A model generated the notes under the pieces. The model saw only the letters and a program-made list of their open reading frames with translations. It made no database searches and was not told where the DNA came from. A program made the position numbers and the translations under genes. 35,104 bases of DNA from an uncultured Roseburia sp. (GTDB lineage: Bacteria; Bacillota; Clostridia; Lachnospirales; Lachnospiraceae), in contig CANOCV010000030.1 of assembly GCA_947564465.1 (NCBI GenBank), positions 1 to 35,104 of the forward strand, given 5' to 3'. Shown here piece after piece: positions 8,039 to 15,792 of the stretch; position 1 is the first letter of the stretch, and the number at the start of each line of letters is the position of its first letter.

Positions 8039-8067
8039 TTGAAGTTGTCTGCAAGTTGTGGTATAAA
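8039..8067 (+). promoter_or_regulatory. Promoter of the kinase operon
   Basis: -35 TTGAAG (8039-8044), 17-base spacer, -10 TATAAA (8062-8067). The start codon is 49 bases downstream, behind AAAGGAG. Confidence 0.5.
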
Positions 8068-8115
8068 ACTATCAGGAGATGCGTTTCTGGTGGGCGAGCC
8101 GTTTGAAAGGAGCCT

Positions 8116-9435
8116 ATGAGAAACACAGAACAAATAGTTTTGTTTGGCAAATACCGAATTCTCGGTTTGCTCGGCGAAGGCGCCAGCAGTCAGATATTTC
8201 TTGCCGAACATTTGAAATTGAAGACAAGTCGCGCGGTAAAGAGAATCTCGAAGTCACATCCATTGCAGTCTCAATTTCGTCTTGAAGCGAATCTGTTAAA
8301 GAGTTTATCCCATCCGTCTATTCCCATTATATATGATACGGAAGAAGATGATCTGTATTTCTATATCATAGAGGAATATGTGCAGGGAGAATCTTTACAG
8401 GAATATTTGCTTTGTCATGATAATATTTCCCAGGAATACATTATGCAGTTAGGAATCCGATTATGTGATATTTTTATCTATCTTCATGGCAGAAAACCGT
8501 TCCCGGTAATCTATCGGGATTTGAAACCGGAACACATTATAGTATACGGAAATTCGGTGAAAATAGTCGATTTTGGAATCGCATCTTATATTACCAGTCA
8601 GGGAAAAGATTTCCGACAATATGGAACAATCGGATATGCGGCACCGGAGCAGTGCGGCGGCGGTATGACATCACCGTCTTTTGATTTATATGCATTGGGT
8701 CAGATTTTGAAAAAAATGTCAAAAAAACTGCCCGAATGCAGCGGCGCTCTCGAACGCATTATTCGCAAATCTACAGAAAAGAATACCAAAAAACGATATT
8801 CTTCAGCGCTGGAATTTAAGAAGGCGCTGGAAAAAGAGCTTGAACGGTTGGTCGGTTCATCTAAGAAAACGCATCTCTCTAATCAAATCGCAGTAGCCGG
8901 TGCAAAGCCCGGGGCCGGAAGTACCCATATCGCAATAGCTCTTACTTCCTATTTAAATAGAAGCGGGAATGACAGTATTTATTGTGCCAAGTCCGGTTCG
9001 GACATTGTGAAGCTTTTGCTTCGCGGCCAATATGTAAAGGAAGGGCAAAACGAAATTTTTGAGAATGGGTATTTTAAGGGTATCTTACAAATGGTTGGGC
9101 AGTCTGAAAGTGGTATCGGGCAGCAGTCTAACGGGATTGGCGTTCTTGATTTTGGCGCGGATCTGGACGGATGTCTGGCCGAGGGTACGGATTGTACGAT
9201 GTTTGTAATCGGAGGCAGCCTATGGGAAGCGGAATATGCATTGGCATCTTTTCAGAAACTGAAGCATACCAAGAATCTGATTATAATTTGTAATTATAAT
9301 CATAAACAGATCTGCAAGAAATATGCGGCTATGTTTGAGAAAAAGGTTTATTGTTTTCCGTTTGACAGAAATCCTTTTGTTGTAACGAAGAAAAAGCGTC
9401 GGTTGTTTGAAAAAATACTGCACGAAAGGAGGTAA
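8116..9435 (+). CDS. Ser/Thr protein kinase fused to a degenerate MinD/TadZ-like domain
   Basis: A 439-residue, probably cytoplasmic protein with two parts. Residues about 10-245 are a Hanks-type kinase: glycine loop GEGASS (20-25), Lys42 in AVKRI, helix-C Glu57, catalytic loop YRDLKPEH (133-140), Asp152 in DFG, and an APEQ motif. The metal-binding Asn of the catalytic loop is replaced by His140, so activity may be altered. Residues about 256-439 look like a MinD/ParA-type domain. Its P-loop reads GAKPGAGSTH (262-271), with Ser where the Walker A Lys should be, as in CpaE/TadZ pilus-positioning proteins. No transmembrane segment or PASTA domain is seen. The next gene encodes a similar degenerate domain alone. 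In related bacteria such genes often sit near Flp/Tad pilus genes, but none are present here. Confidence 0.85.
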   Translation: MRNTEQIVLFGKYRILGLLGEGASSQIFLAEHLKLKTSRAVKRISKSHPLQSQFRLEANLLKSLSHPSIPIIYDTEEDDLYFYIIEEYVQGESLQEYLLCHDNISQEYIMQLGIRLCDIFIYLHGRKPFPVIYRDLKPEHIIVYGNSVKIVDFGIASYITSQGKDFRQYGTIGYAAPEQCGGGMTSPSFDLYALGQILKKMSKKLPECSGALERIIRKSTEKNTKKRYSSALEFKKALEKELERLVGSSKKTHLSNQIAVAGAKPGAGSTHIAIALTSYLNRSGNDSIYCAKSGSDIVKLLLRGQYVKEGQNEIFENGYFKGILQMVGQSESGIGQQSNGIGVLDFGADLDGCLAEGTDCTMFVIGGSLWEAEYALASFQKLKHTKNLIIICNYNHKQICKKYAAMFEKKVYCFPFDRNPFVVTKKKRRLFEKILHERR

Positions 9436-9453
9436 TGCAATATCTTTGGGCGG

Positions 9454-10017
9454 ATGGCAGGGATAACACAAAAAAGTATCGGAATTGCAGGTATAGCGTC
9501 CGGTATGGGGGTAACGCATTTGGCAGTGACTTTGGCGAATTACAGCGCGGCACACAGAAAGAGAAAAACGGCGGTGATTGAATTGAGCGGAAATCACGCG
9601 ATTGAGAAGATGACAGGTACAAGTGAACCCGGCGAATGGAATCGTGTTTTCTATTATCCGAATGTAAAGCAATATCACATCGCGGAAATTTTGAATGGGG
9701 ATTACGAGGTTGTTGTTTTTGATATGGGAAATGCGTATTATCGTATCAGGACAGAGTTTTTGCGCTGCGATGAGAAGCTGATTGTCGGATCCCTTGCGCC
9801 ATGGCGAAAGATGGAATATGAGGATTTTGTTCTTGAAGAGATGGGAGAGGACAGATGGGTGCGCGGCATGGTATTTTTGACACAATATGGGATGAAAAGA
9901 GATAAAAAAGATTTTATAAAGGCTGCCGGCGTGCCAATTTATACTCTTCCGTTTGTTCGGGAGCCTGTAAAAGCAGATAAAACCTGCTATGAATTTTTGG
10001 ATAGTTTTTTGTTATAG
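9454..10017 (+). CDS. MinD/CpaE (TadZ)-like protein with degenerate P-loop
   Basis: A 187-residue protein resembling the C-terminal half of the preceding kinase fusion. The P-loop region reads GIASGMGVTHLAVTLANY (about 10-27). It shares the GxGxTHxAxxLxxY pattern with the kinase fusion but lacks both Lys residues of the MinD-type Walker A, so ATP hydrolysis is doubtful. A Walker B-like strand, YEVVVFDMG, lies near residue 85. The ATG at 9454 is about 20 bases from the nearest good ribosome-binding site (AAAGGAGG at 9425-9432, inside the end of the kinase gene), so the true start is uncertain; an in-frame ATC at 9442 is better spaced. It is probably co-transcribed with the kinase gene. Function unknown; a localisation or pilus-linked role is only a guess from the family. 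Confidence 0.75.
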   Translation: MAGITQKSIGIAGIASGMGVTHLAVTLANYSAAHRKRKTAVIELSGNHAIEKMTGTSEPGEWNRVFYYPNVKQYHIAEILNGDYEVVVFDMGNAYYRIRTEFLRCDEKLIVGSLAPWRKMEYEDFVLEEMGEDRWVRGMVFLTQYGMKRDKKDFIKAAGVPIYTLPFVREPVKADKTCYEFLDSFLL

Positions 10018-10066
10018 TATATCACGGATTTACTTCCTTTTTACAAAACGACAAAGGGGTAGTTTT

Positions 10067-10279
10067 ATGAGAGACGAAAAAAAATGCGAGAGCCTTCTGA
10101 TTGAATTGTCCACAATTGAGAGCCGCGGAATAATTCTTTTTTTAGAGGGGATCAAGAGCAGCCCTGTCTGCGTGGCAGAGGCGGTAAAGGTTCAGGAGGA
10201 GTGCTCTTATATGAGAGATTACATATTTGAGGAGGGGGTGTTGACGGAACTGCATTTTGATAAAGTAGAGAACAAGTAA
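10067..10279 (+). CDS. Small hypothetical protein, third gene of the kinase operon
   Basis: A 70-residue acidic protein that I do not recognise. It is mostly helical in character (repeated Glu/Lys/Leu, for example CESLLIELSTIESRGIILF), with three Cys residues and no signal peptide or membrane segment. The start at 10067 was chosen because CAAAGGGGT precedes it by about 7 bases; the longer open frame overlaps the previous gene and has no such site. It lies 49 bases after the TadZ-like gene and before a terminator (10328-10355), so it is probably the last gene of the kinase operon and may be a partner or regulator of those proteins. Confidence 0.6.
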   Translation: MRDEKKCESLLIELSTIESRGIILFLEGIKSSPVCVAEAVKVQEECSYMRDYIFEEGVLTELHFDKVENK

Positions 10280-10327
10280 AACCCGGGGTTCCTGATGCCC
10301 GAGGGAGCGCATATAAAAATAAGAACG

Positions 10328-10356
10328 AAAGCCGGCGGTGATAACTGCCGGCTTTT
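10328..10356 (+). terminator. Terminator of the kinase operon
   Basis: Arms AAAGCCGGC and GCCGGCTTT extend by three further pairs to a GATA loop, then TTTTG follows. Confidence 0.8.
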
Positions 10357-10367
10357 GTAAAATCATG

Positions 10368-10399
10368 GTAACAGTGAAGACGTAAGGCTGAACTGTTAC
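10368..10399. repeat. 32-bp mini-palindrome between perfect 8-bp direct repeats
   Basis: The unit begins GTAACAGT and ends ACTGTTAC. It is bounded on both sides by AAATCATG (10360-10367 and 10400-10407), a perfect direct repeat that looks like a target-site duplication. It lies between the kinase operon terminator and the GH18 gene. Confidence 0.6.
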
Positions 10400-10509
10400 A
10401 AATCATGTCTGCAAAATGGATTTCTTCTTTTCCTTAACGACTGAATATGTTATACTCAAGCTAACGTTATCAGAGTGGAACGGGATGCATCTTACAGGAG
10501 GATAAGTAA

Positions 10510-12249
10510 TTGAAAAACAGAAAAAAGTTTGTTCCGGTACTGGCAGTGGGACTGCTGATTATAGTTGTCATTTTAATTACGCTGGCAGCGCGCGTAATTG
10601 AGAAATATATACCGTCCAGGGAAGTGCAGGATATGCGGGAGTATTACGGTCTTTCGGCAAAGGATGACACGGCGATTGTGTTGGACGATAAGGTACTTGA
10701 GGTGAATGCGAAGTATCTGAACGGTCAGATTTATATAGATTATCAGACAGTACATGAATATCTTAATGAACGCTTTTATTGGGATGCTAGTGAGAATCTG
10801 TTGTTTTATACACTGCCGGATGAGCTGGTCACGGTAAGTGCCGGGAGCAATGAATATCTGGTCGGGAAAAAGGGAAATTCCGAGAATTATACGATTGTAC
10901 GCGTAGACGGCGATACTATGTATATGGCACTTGATTTTGTAGAAAAGTATACCAATATTTCCTATGCGTTTTTTGAGGAGCCGAACCGCGTTGTAGTTAC
11001 CAGCGTGTGGGGGGACGTGCAGGGAAGTACGGCTAAAAAGGCGACTCAGCTGCGTGTGAAGGGCGGGATTAAAAGCCCGATTGTAAAGGAGCTTGAAAAG
11101 GGAGAATCCCTTACCGTTTTGGAGAAGGGGGAGAATTGGACAAAGGCTTCTACCGCGGATGGCGTTATCGGATATTTGAAGACTAAGTTTCTGGGAAACA
11201 TTGAAAAAGTGGCGAGGGCGCATGAGTTTGAGGAGCCGGTATTTTCACATATTTCCAGAGAATACAAAATACAGATGGCATGGCATCAGGTGACAAGCCC
11301 GGAGGCGAATGCTGCGGTTGCAACCGTGCTGCAGGGGACAAAGGGGATCAATGTGATTTCTCCGACGTGGTTTTATCTGAACGATAATCAGGGAAATATT
11401 GCAAGTCTTGCAAGTAAGAGCTATGTCGATTATTGTCACCAGAACAATATTGAGGTGTGGGCGCTTGTCAGCAATCTTGAGAATAAGGAAGTGAATACTA
11501 CGGAAGTGTTAAATCGCACCTCATCTCGTCAGAATCTGGTCAATAAACTGGTTTCGGCGGCGATAGAGTATGATCTTGACGGTCTCAACGTCGATATGGA
11601 GGCGCTGGAGAATCGAGCGGGCGAGGGATATCTGCAGTTTATCAGGGAATTATCTTTAAAATGTGCCAACAATGACGTTGTTTTGTCGGTGGACAATTAT
11701 GTGCCTACGGATTATACGGAATTTTATAATAGGGATGAGCAGGCTAATTTTGCTGATTATATTGTGGTGATGGCATACGACGAGCATTATGTAGGATCAG
11801 AGGAGGGTTCCGTGTCGTCCATAGGGTTCGTGACGGAGGGTGCGGAGAACACGATGAAGGAGGTTCCTTCCGGTCAGATAATTTTGGGATGCCCGTTTTA
11901 TACAAGAATTTGGGCTCTGACACCGAAGGATGAAAACGGTGATTCGGCGGAATCGGCAGCTGAGGATTATATCCCGTATGAGGTTACCAGCGAGGCAGTG
12001 GGAATGGATACGGTTCAGAGACGTATTGAGCTAAACGATGCCGAGCAGGTGTGGTCCGAGGAGGAGGGTCAATACTATGCTGAGTATGAGAATGAGGGAG
12101 TAACCTACAAAGTATGGGTGGAGGATGCCGCTTCTCTGGAGGAAAAGCTAAAAGTAATGAAGGAAAACAACCTTGCAGGCGTATCTTTTTGGAAGCTGGG
12201 ATTTGAGACAGACAGTATCTGGGATACCATTATAAAGTACACAAATTAG
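10510..12249 (+). CDS. Membrane-anchored GH18 glycoside hydrolase with SH3 domain (YdhD/SleL-like)
   Basis: A 579-residue protein with an N-terminal membrane anchor (about 9-28) and the rest outside the cell. Residues about 50-155 resemble the copper-amine-oxidase-N-like domain, common in Firmicutes wall enzymes. Residues about 170-235 are a bacterial SH3-like wall-binding domain. Residues about 245-579 are a GH18 barrel with the motif DGLNVDMEALE, whose Glu364 is the expected catalytic acid. Related proteins (YaaH/SleL, YdhD) act on N-acetylglucosamine linkages in peptidoglycan or spore cortex. The start is TTG, well spaced behind ACAGGAGG. A terminator follows at once. The next gene encodes an amidase, which fits a cell-wall remodelling role. 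Confidence 0.88.
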   Translation: MKNRKKFVPVLAVGLLIIVVILITLAARVIEKYIPSREVQDMREYYGLSAKDDTAIVLDDKVLEVNAKYLNGQIYIDYQTVHEYLNERFYWDASENLLFYTLPDELVTVSAGSNEYLVGKKGNSENYTIVRVDGDTMYMALDFVEKYTNISYAFFEEPNRVVVTSVWGDVQGSTAKKATQLRVKGGIKSPIVKELEKGESLTVLEKGENWTKASTADGVIGYLKTKFLGNIEKVARAHEFEEPVFSHISREYKIQMAWHQVTSPEANAAVATVLQGTKGINVISPTWFYLNDNQGNIASLASKSYVDYCHQNNIEVWALVSNLENKEVNTTEVLNRTSSRQNLVNKLVSAAIEYDLDGLNVDMEALENRAGEGYLQFIRELSLKCANNDVVLSVDNYVPTDYTEFYNRDEQANFADYIVVMAYDEHYVGSEEGSVSSIGFVTEGAENTMKEVPSGQIILGCPFYTRIWALTPKDENGDSAESAAEDYIPYEVTSEAVGMDTVQRRIELNDAEQVWSEEEGQYYAEYENEGVTYKVWVEDAASLEEKLKVMKENNLAGVSFWKLGFETDSIWDTIIKYTN

Positions 12250-12255
12250 AATTCT

Positions 12256-12285
12256 AAAGCCGCGTAATAATGCGCGGCTTTTTTT
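12256..12285 (+). terminator. Terminator of the GH18 gene
   Basis: Arms AAAGCCGCG and CGCGGCTTT with an 8-base loop, followed by TTTT. Confidence 0.88.
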
Positions 12286-12335
12286 CATATTCTGTTAACA
12301 GAGAAGTTTGCGAATAAAACCGGGGGAAACATAAT

Positions 12336-13037
12336 ATGAATCGAAAGCTTGAGCTTGGAATGGGGATTGTAATGTTGGCAAGCATATTTTTTCTTGCGAG
12401 GGAAGGTGCGGCAGTGGTGAGCGGAAATGCGGCGGCCAAGGAGGCGAAAACATGTATTGTCGTTGACGCCGGGCATGGAGGCGACGATCCGGGTAAGGTA
12501 GGGATTAACGGTGTACTTGAAAAGGATTTGAATTTGCAGATTGCGCAGAGGCTGAAAAAGCTTTTGGAGGAAGAAAATATTGAGGTTATCCTGACAAGAG
12601 AGAGCGACGCGGGACTCTATGATGCGGGGACGGATAATAAGAAGGTTCAGGATATGCGCAGGCGATGTGAAATCATAAAAGAGGCGATGCCGGTATTTAC
12701 AGTTAGTATCCACCAAAACAGTTATCCGCAGGAGGAAATCAGCGGCGCGCAGTGCTTTTATTTTGGTCAGTCTGAGGAAGGTAAGGAGCTGGCGGAAACC
12801 ATACAGGAAAGTTTAAAGGAACGGCTGGATAAAGAGAACCATCGCGAGGCAAAGGCGAATGAGAGTTATTATTTGTTGAAAAAGACACCTACACCCACGG
12901 TAATTGTAGAGTGTGGATTTTTAAGCAATTCGAAGGAAGCCGCCCTGCTGATGACAGAAGATTATCAGCAGGAGGTGGCCTGGGCAATCTATATGGGGAT
13001 TATGCAATATTTAAGCGGCGGCGCCGGGAGCAAATAA
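12336..13037 (+). CDS. cwlD: N-acetylmuramoyl-L-alanine amidase, CwlD-like
   Basis: A 233-residue zinc amidase that cleaves the bond between N-acetylmuramic acid and the stem peptide. An N-terminal hydrophobic anchor or signal (about 8-30) is followed by an Amidase_3 domain. Zinc ligands are visible as His47 (DAGHGG), Glu62 (LEKDLN) and His126 (SIHQN), with catalytic Glu192 in VECGFLSN. The length and these motifs match CwlD, which makes muramic-delta-lactam in the spore cortex; the gene symbol rests on that similarity and a general wall role is possible. The ribosome-binding site is modest (GGGGGAAA). It is convergent with galM, with only 5 bases between the stop codons and no clear terminator. 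Confidence 0.87.
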   Translation: MNRKLELGMGIVMLASIFFLAREGAAVVSGNAAAKEAKTCIVVDAGHGGDDPGKVGINGVLEKDLNLQIAQRLKKLLEEENIEVILTRESDAGLYDAGTDNKKVQDMRRRCEIIKEAMPVFTVSIHQNSYPQEEISGAQCFYFGQSEEGKELAETIQESLKERLDKENHREAKANESYYLLKKTPTPTVIVECGFLSNSKEAALLMTEDYQQEVAWAIYMGIMQYLSGGAGSK

Positions 13038-13042
13038 TGGAT

Positions 13043-14080
13043 TTACATAACCGAAAAGCGATACGTCGTCTGGCTTCTGTAATTTTCACCGGCTCTTAGG
13101 ATGACGGACGGAAATTCCGGGTGATGAACGGAATCCGGATAATGCTGCGTTTCCAGACAGACGGATGAAAATGCCGGATAGACGGCGTTGTTTTTTCCTT
13201 TTTGGCAAAGCGTTTGGTTCGGAACATAGAGCTGAAGCGCCGGCTGATCCGTGTGGCAGGTCATTCGGATGCCGCTGTTTTTCGATTGTAAGATTGCCGC
13301 TTCACGAAAGCCAAAACCGTTTAAAATCAGATTGTGGTCATAGGTTCCTGTGATGGCAAGCTGCGGGTCTTTGGCATGGATATCTCTTCCGATCGTCTTG
13401 AAGCTGCGGAAGTCGAACGGCGTACCCGCGACGGATAAAATGTTTCCCGTCGGTATTTGCGTGTCATTAATTTCCGTAATAGAATCGGAATCAATATACA
13501 ACTCGTGATTCAGCACGGTAGGACTGCCGGCTCCGTCCAGGTTGAAATAACCGTGGCTTGTGACCGAGAAGACGGTGTCCGCATCGCAGGAGGCTTCATA
13601 TAGAATGGAAAGTTCATTGTCATTTGACCAGCTATATGTTACCGAGACATCCAGATTGCCGGGATATCCTTCTTCGCCGTCGGGAGAAATCCGGGAAAAC
13701 ACAACTTTGCCGTCCGATATTTTTCCGTTCCATACACGCTGCCCGAATCCGGTCGGTCCGCCGTGGAGATGGTTCGGGCCGTTATTACATGCAAGCGCGT
13801 ATGTTTTATCGTTTAAGGTAAATTGGCCGTTTGCAATGCGGTTTGCGCAGCGGCCTGCCACAACGCCGAGGGCGGACGCGTCCTTTTGGTATTCGTTCAT
13901 ATCTGAAAGTCCTAAGCATACATCGGTTATTTGACCGTGTTGATCGGGAACTAAAATGCTAATTAATCGGCATCCGTAGTCGGATACTGTTACGGATGCG
14001 CCGGATTCGTTTTCTATGCGAAACAGTGAGACAGGCTCATCCTGCTCTGTTGTGCCGTATCTGCTCTTAGTTATATTCAT
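13043..14080 (-). CDS. galM: Aldose 1-epimerase (galactose mutarotase)
   Basis: A 345-residue cytoplasmic enzyme that interconverts alpha and beta anomers of galactose or glucose, usually feeding the Leloir pathway. Family motifs include NRIANGQF, NHLHGG, SHGYFNL (catalytic His pair in NHLHGG and SHGY), PTGNI and the catalytic Glu in CLETQHYPDS. The start at 14080 follows GAAGGGAG and gives the standard family length; the longer open frame has no such site. It is transcribed from a TTGCCA-17-CATAAT promoter divergent from tsaC. A 29-base palindrome lies at the start of its leader (14114-14142). No other galactose gene is in the window. Confidence 0.93.
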   Translation of the reverse strand: MNITKSRYGTTEQDEPVSLFRIENESGASVTVSDYGCRLISILVPDQHGQITDVCLGLSDMNEYQKDASALGVVAGRCANRIANGQFTLNDKTYALACNNGPNHLHGGPTGFGQRVWNGKISDGKVVFSRISPDGEEGYPGNLDVSVTYSWSNDNELSILYEASCDADTVFSVTSHGYFNLDGAGSPTVLNHELYIDSDSITEINDTQIPTGNILSVAGTPFDFRSFKTIGRDIHAKDPQLAITGTYDHNLILNGFGFREAAILQSKNSGIRMTCHTDQPALQLYVPNQTLCQKGKNNAVYPAFSSVCLETQHYPDSVHHPEFPSVILRAGENYRSQTTYRFSVM

Positions 14081-14113
14081 GTTATATCTCCCTTCAGAAA
14101 CGAATTTTTGGAG

Positions 14114-14142
14114 GTAATAGTTCAACTTGTCCAAACTATTAC
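14114..14142. repeat. 29-bp mini-palindrome in the galM leader
   Basis: Arms GTAATAGTT and AACTATTAC pair perfectly over 9 bp around a CTTGTCC core. It matches the unit at 2424 at 21 of 29 positions and has a compensated base pair (T5-A25 here, C5-G25 there). It lies at the expected transcription start of galM, so it may act as an operator or leader hairpin. Confidence 0.5.
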
Positions 14143-14148
14143 TTTTTG

Positions 14149-14177
14149 ATTATGACATAGTTACAAAAGAATGGCAA
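14149..14177 (-). promoter_or_regulatory. galM promoter
   Basis: On the minus strand: -35 TTGCCA (14172-14177), 17-base spacer, -10 CATAAT (14149-14154). It is back to back with the tsaC promoter. Confidence 0.55.
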
Positions 14178-14182
14178 GTGGC

Positions 14183-14211
14183 TTGCTCATATATGGTGAA
14201 CGTGCTATAAT
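14183..14211 (+). promoter_or_regulatory. tsaC promoter
   Basis: -35 TTGCTC (14183-14188), 17-base spacer, perfect -10 TATAAT (14206-14211). Transcription would begin near 14218, at the start codon itself. Confidence 0.6.
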
Positions 14212-14218
14212 ATTCCAC

Positions 14219-15268
14219 ATGGATACAAAAATGGAAAAAATAAGGAATTGTCTGCTGGATGCAGACAAAATACGGACCGCTGGGGAGATTATTCGTGCCG
14301 GCGGTCTGGTGGCGTTTCCGACAGAGACCGTATACGGGCTTGGGGCGGATGCTTTAAACGGCTGCGCCGTCAAAAAAATATACGAGGCGAAAGGGCGGCC
14401 GTCGGATAATCCGCTGATTGTGCATATTGCAAGGTTTTCGGATTTGGAAGAGATTGCGGCAAAGCTTCCGCCGTCGGCTAAGTGTTTGAGCGATGCGTTT
14501 TGGCCCGGGCCGCTTACGATGATTGTGGAGAAAAGCGAAAAGGTGCCGTATGAGACGACAGGAGGAATGGATACGGTTGCGGTCCGCATGCCGAGTCATC
14601 CGACGGCGCTTGCACTGATTCGGGAAAGCGGCGGATTTGTAGCTGCACCAAGTGCAAATGCGTCCGGACGTCCAAGTCCGACACTGGCAGAGCATGTTGC
14701 AGATGACTTATGCGGCAGGATTCCCATGATACTGGATGGAGGTCAGGTGGGGATCGGCCTCGAATCTACCATTGTAGACTTGACAGAGGAGGTGCCGATG
14801 ATACTTCGCCCCGGGTATATCACACAGGAAATGTTGGAGGAAGTGATCGGTGAGGTTCGGGTAGATCCGGGTATCCTTGCGGATGCCGGTATGCAAAGAC
14901 CGAAAGCGCCCGGAATGAAATATAAGCATTATGCGCCAAGGGCGGATCTTGTCCTTGTGGACGGAGAAGAGACGCATGTTGTAGAGAAGATAAATGAGCT
15001 GACGAGAAGAGCCGGGATGACGGGAAGACGTGCGGCAGTGATCGGCACGGACGAGACATGTTCCCGTTACCGGGCGAATGTTGTAGTCAGTATCGGCGCA
15101 AGAAGTGACGAGGAGGCGATCGCAAGGCACCTCTATAAGATTTTGCGGGATTTTGATGAGATGGAGATAGATGTTATTTATTCGGAGAGTTTTGCGACGC
15201 CGAAAATTGGCCAGGCAATTATGAATCGGCTGCTGAAGGCGGCCGGATATCAGGTGATTCATGTTTAG
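14219..15268 (+). CDS. tsaC: L-threonylcarbamoyladenylate synthase (TsaC/Sua5, YwlC type)
   Basis: A 349-residue enzyme that makes threonylcarbamoyl-AMP from threonine, bicarbonate and ATP for the t6A37 modification of tRNAs reading ANN codons. Residues about 15-205 are the YrdC domain: FPTETVYGLGADA, the KGRPSDNPL loop, and SANASGRPSPT near the C-terminal side. A linker with PGMKYKHYAPRA leads to a Sua5 domain (about 225-349), so this is the long Sua5 form. The start at 14219 is uncertain. It lies only 7 bases past a perfect TATAAT and has no ribosome-binding site, so the mRNA may be leaderless; ATG 14231 is the alternative. An in-frame ATG at 14171 lies upstream of the promoter and is unlikely. 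The gene leads a short operon that continues into the phosphatase-like gene. Confidence 0.9.
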   Translation: MDTKMEKIRNCLLDADKIRTAGEIIRAGGLVAFPTETVYGLGADALNGCAVKKIYEAKGRPSDNPLIVHIARFSDLEEIAAKLPPSAKCLSDAFWPGPLTMIVEKSEKVPYETTGGMDTVAVRMPSHPTALALIRESGGFVAAPSANASGRPSPTLAEHVADDLCGRIPMILDGGQVGIGLESTIVDLTEEVPMILRPGYITQEMLEEVIGEVRVDPGILADAGMQRPKAPGMKYKHYAPRADLVLVDGEETHVVEKINELTRRAGMTGRRAAVIGTDETCSRYRANVVVSIGARSDEEAIARHLYKILRDFDEMEIDVIYSESFATPKIGQAIMNRLLKAAGYQVIHV

Positions 15269-15314
15269 GGTCCCCTTTCATATGCAGTAGAGGTTTGGGA
15301 CAGAGGAGATTTTT

Positions 15315-15773
15315 ATGAAGTCTTATAAACGAATTGTATTTGTTGCAGAGAGCGGAACCAGCCGTGCACCTATGGCGGCTGGGATTTTGGGGGAGTGCGC
15401 ATTAAAAAACACAGTAGAAATTGTCACAAGAGGATTGGTGGTGTTGTTTCCGGAACCACTGAACCAGAAGGCGGAGGCCGTTATGATAAGCAACGGCATT
15501 AATATGGAAGGTTTTATGTCGAGTCAGGTCTGCAGTGAGGATTTTGATGACGATACGCTGGTTCTTACGATGGAGGCGCGTCAGCGGCAGAAGATTTTGG
15601 AGAATTTTCCTCATGCGAAGCCTGAGAACGTTCAGGTATTGACGGAGCTTGTGGGAGACGAGCTGGAGATTATTGATCCATACGGAGGGACGCTTCAGGC
15701 ATATGGGCTTTGTTATGAAACATTGAGCAAGTCCATCAAGAAGCTTGTGAAGCTGTTAAATGAAGGGGAATAG
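15315..15773 (+). CDS. Low-molecular-weight phosphatase homologue lacking the catalytic Cys
   Basis: A 152-residue protein with the fold of low-molecular-weight tyrosine or arginine phosphatases. The N-terminus reads FVAESGTSRAPMAAG where active enzymes have FVC-x5-R(S/T)PMA. The nucleophile position (residue 11) is Ala, encoded by GCA, while the Arg17 that binds phosphate and the general-acid Asp121 in DPYG are kept. It is therefore probably catalytically dead for phosphate hydrolysis but may still bind phosphorylated ligands. Its place after the tsaC gene is the same as that of ywlE, an arginine phosphatase gene, in the Bacillus ywlC-ywlE-atp region, so it may descend from that gene. AGAGGAG precedes the ATG. 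A link to ClpC/MecA control, as for YwlE, is speculative. Confidence 0.8.
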   Translation: MKSYKRIVFVAESGTSRAPMAAGILGECALKNTVEIVTRGLVVLFPEPLNQKAEAVMISNGINMEGFMSSQVCSEDFDDDTLVLTMEARQRQKILENFPHAKPENVQVLTELVGDELEIIDPYGGTLQAYGLCYETLSKSIKKLVKLLNEGE

Positions 15774-15792
15774 CGGAGGCATATGGTATTAT

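Noticed and set aside
9435..9581. Open frame of 48 codons from ATG 9435, directly behind AAAGGAGG
   Set aside because: The spacing is too short, the product is nothing recognisable, and the overlapping MinD/TadZ-like frame carries the clear domain pattern.
12291..12302. 12-bp palindrome TCTGTTAACAGA upstream of the CwlD-like amidase gene
   Set aside because: It is short, single-copy in what I read and not tied to a promoter, so chance is a good explanation.
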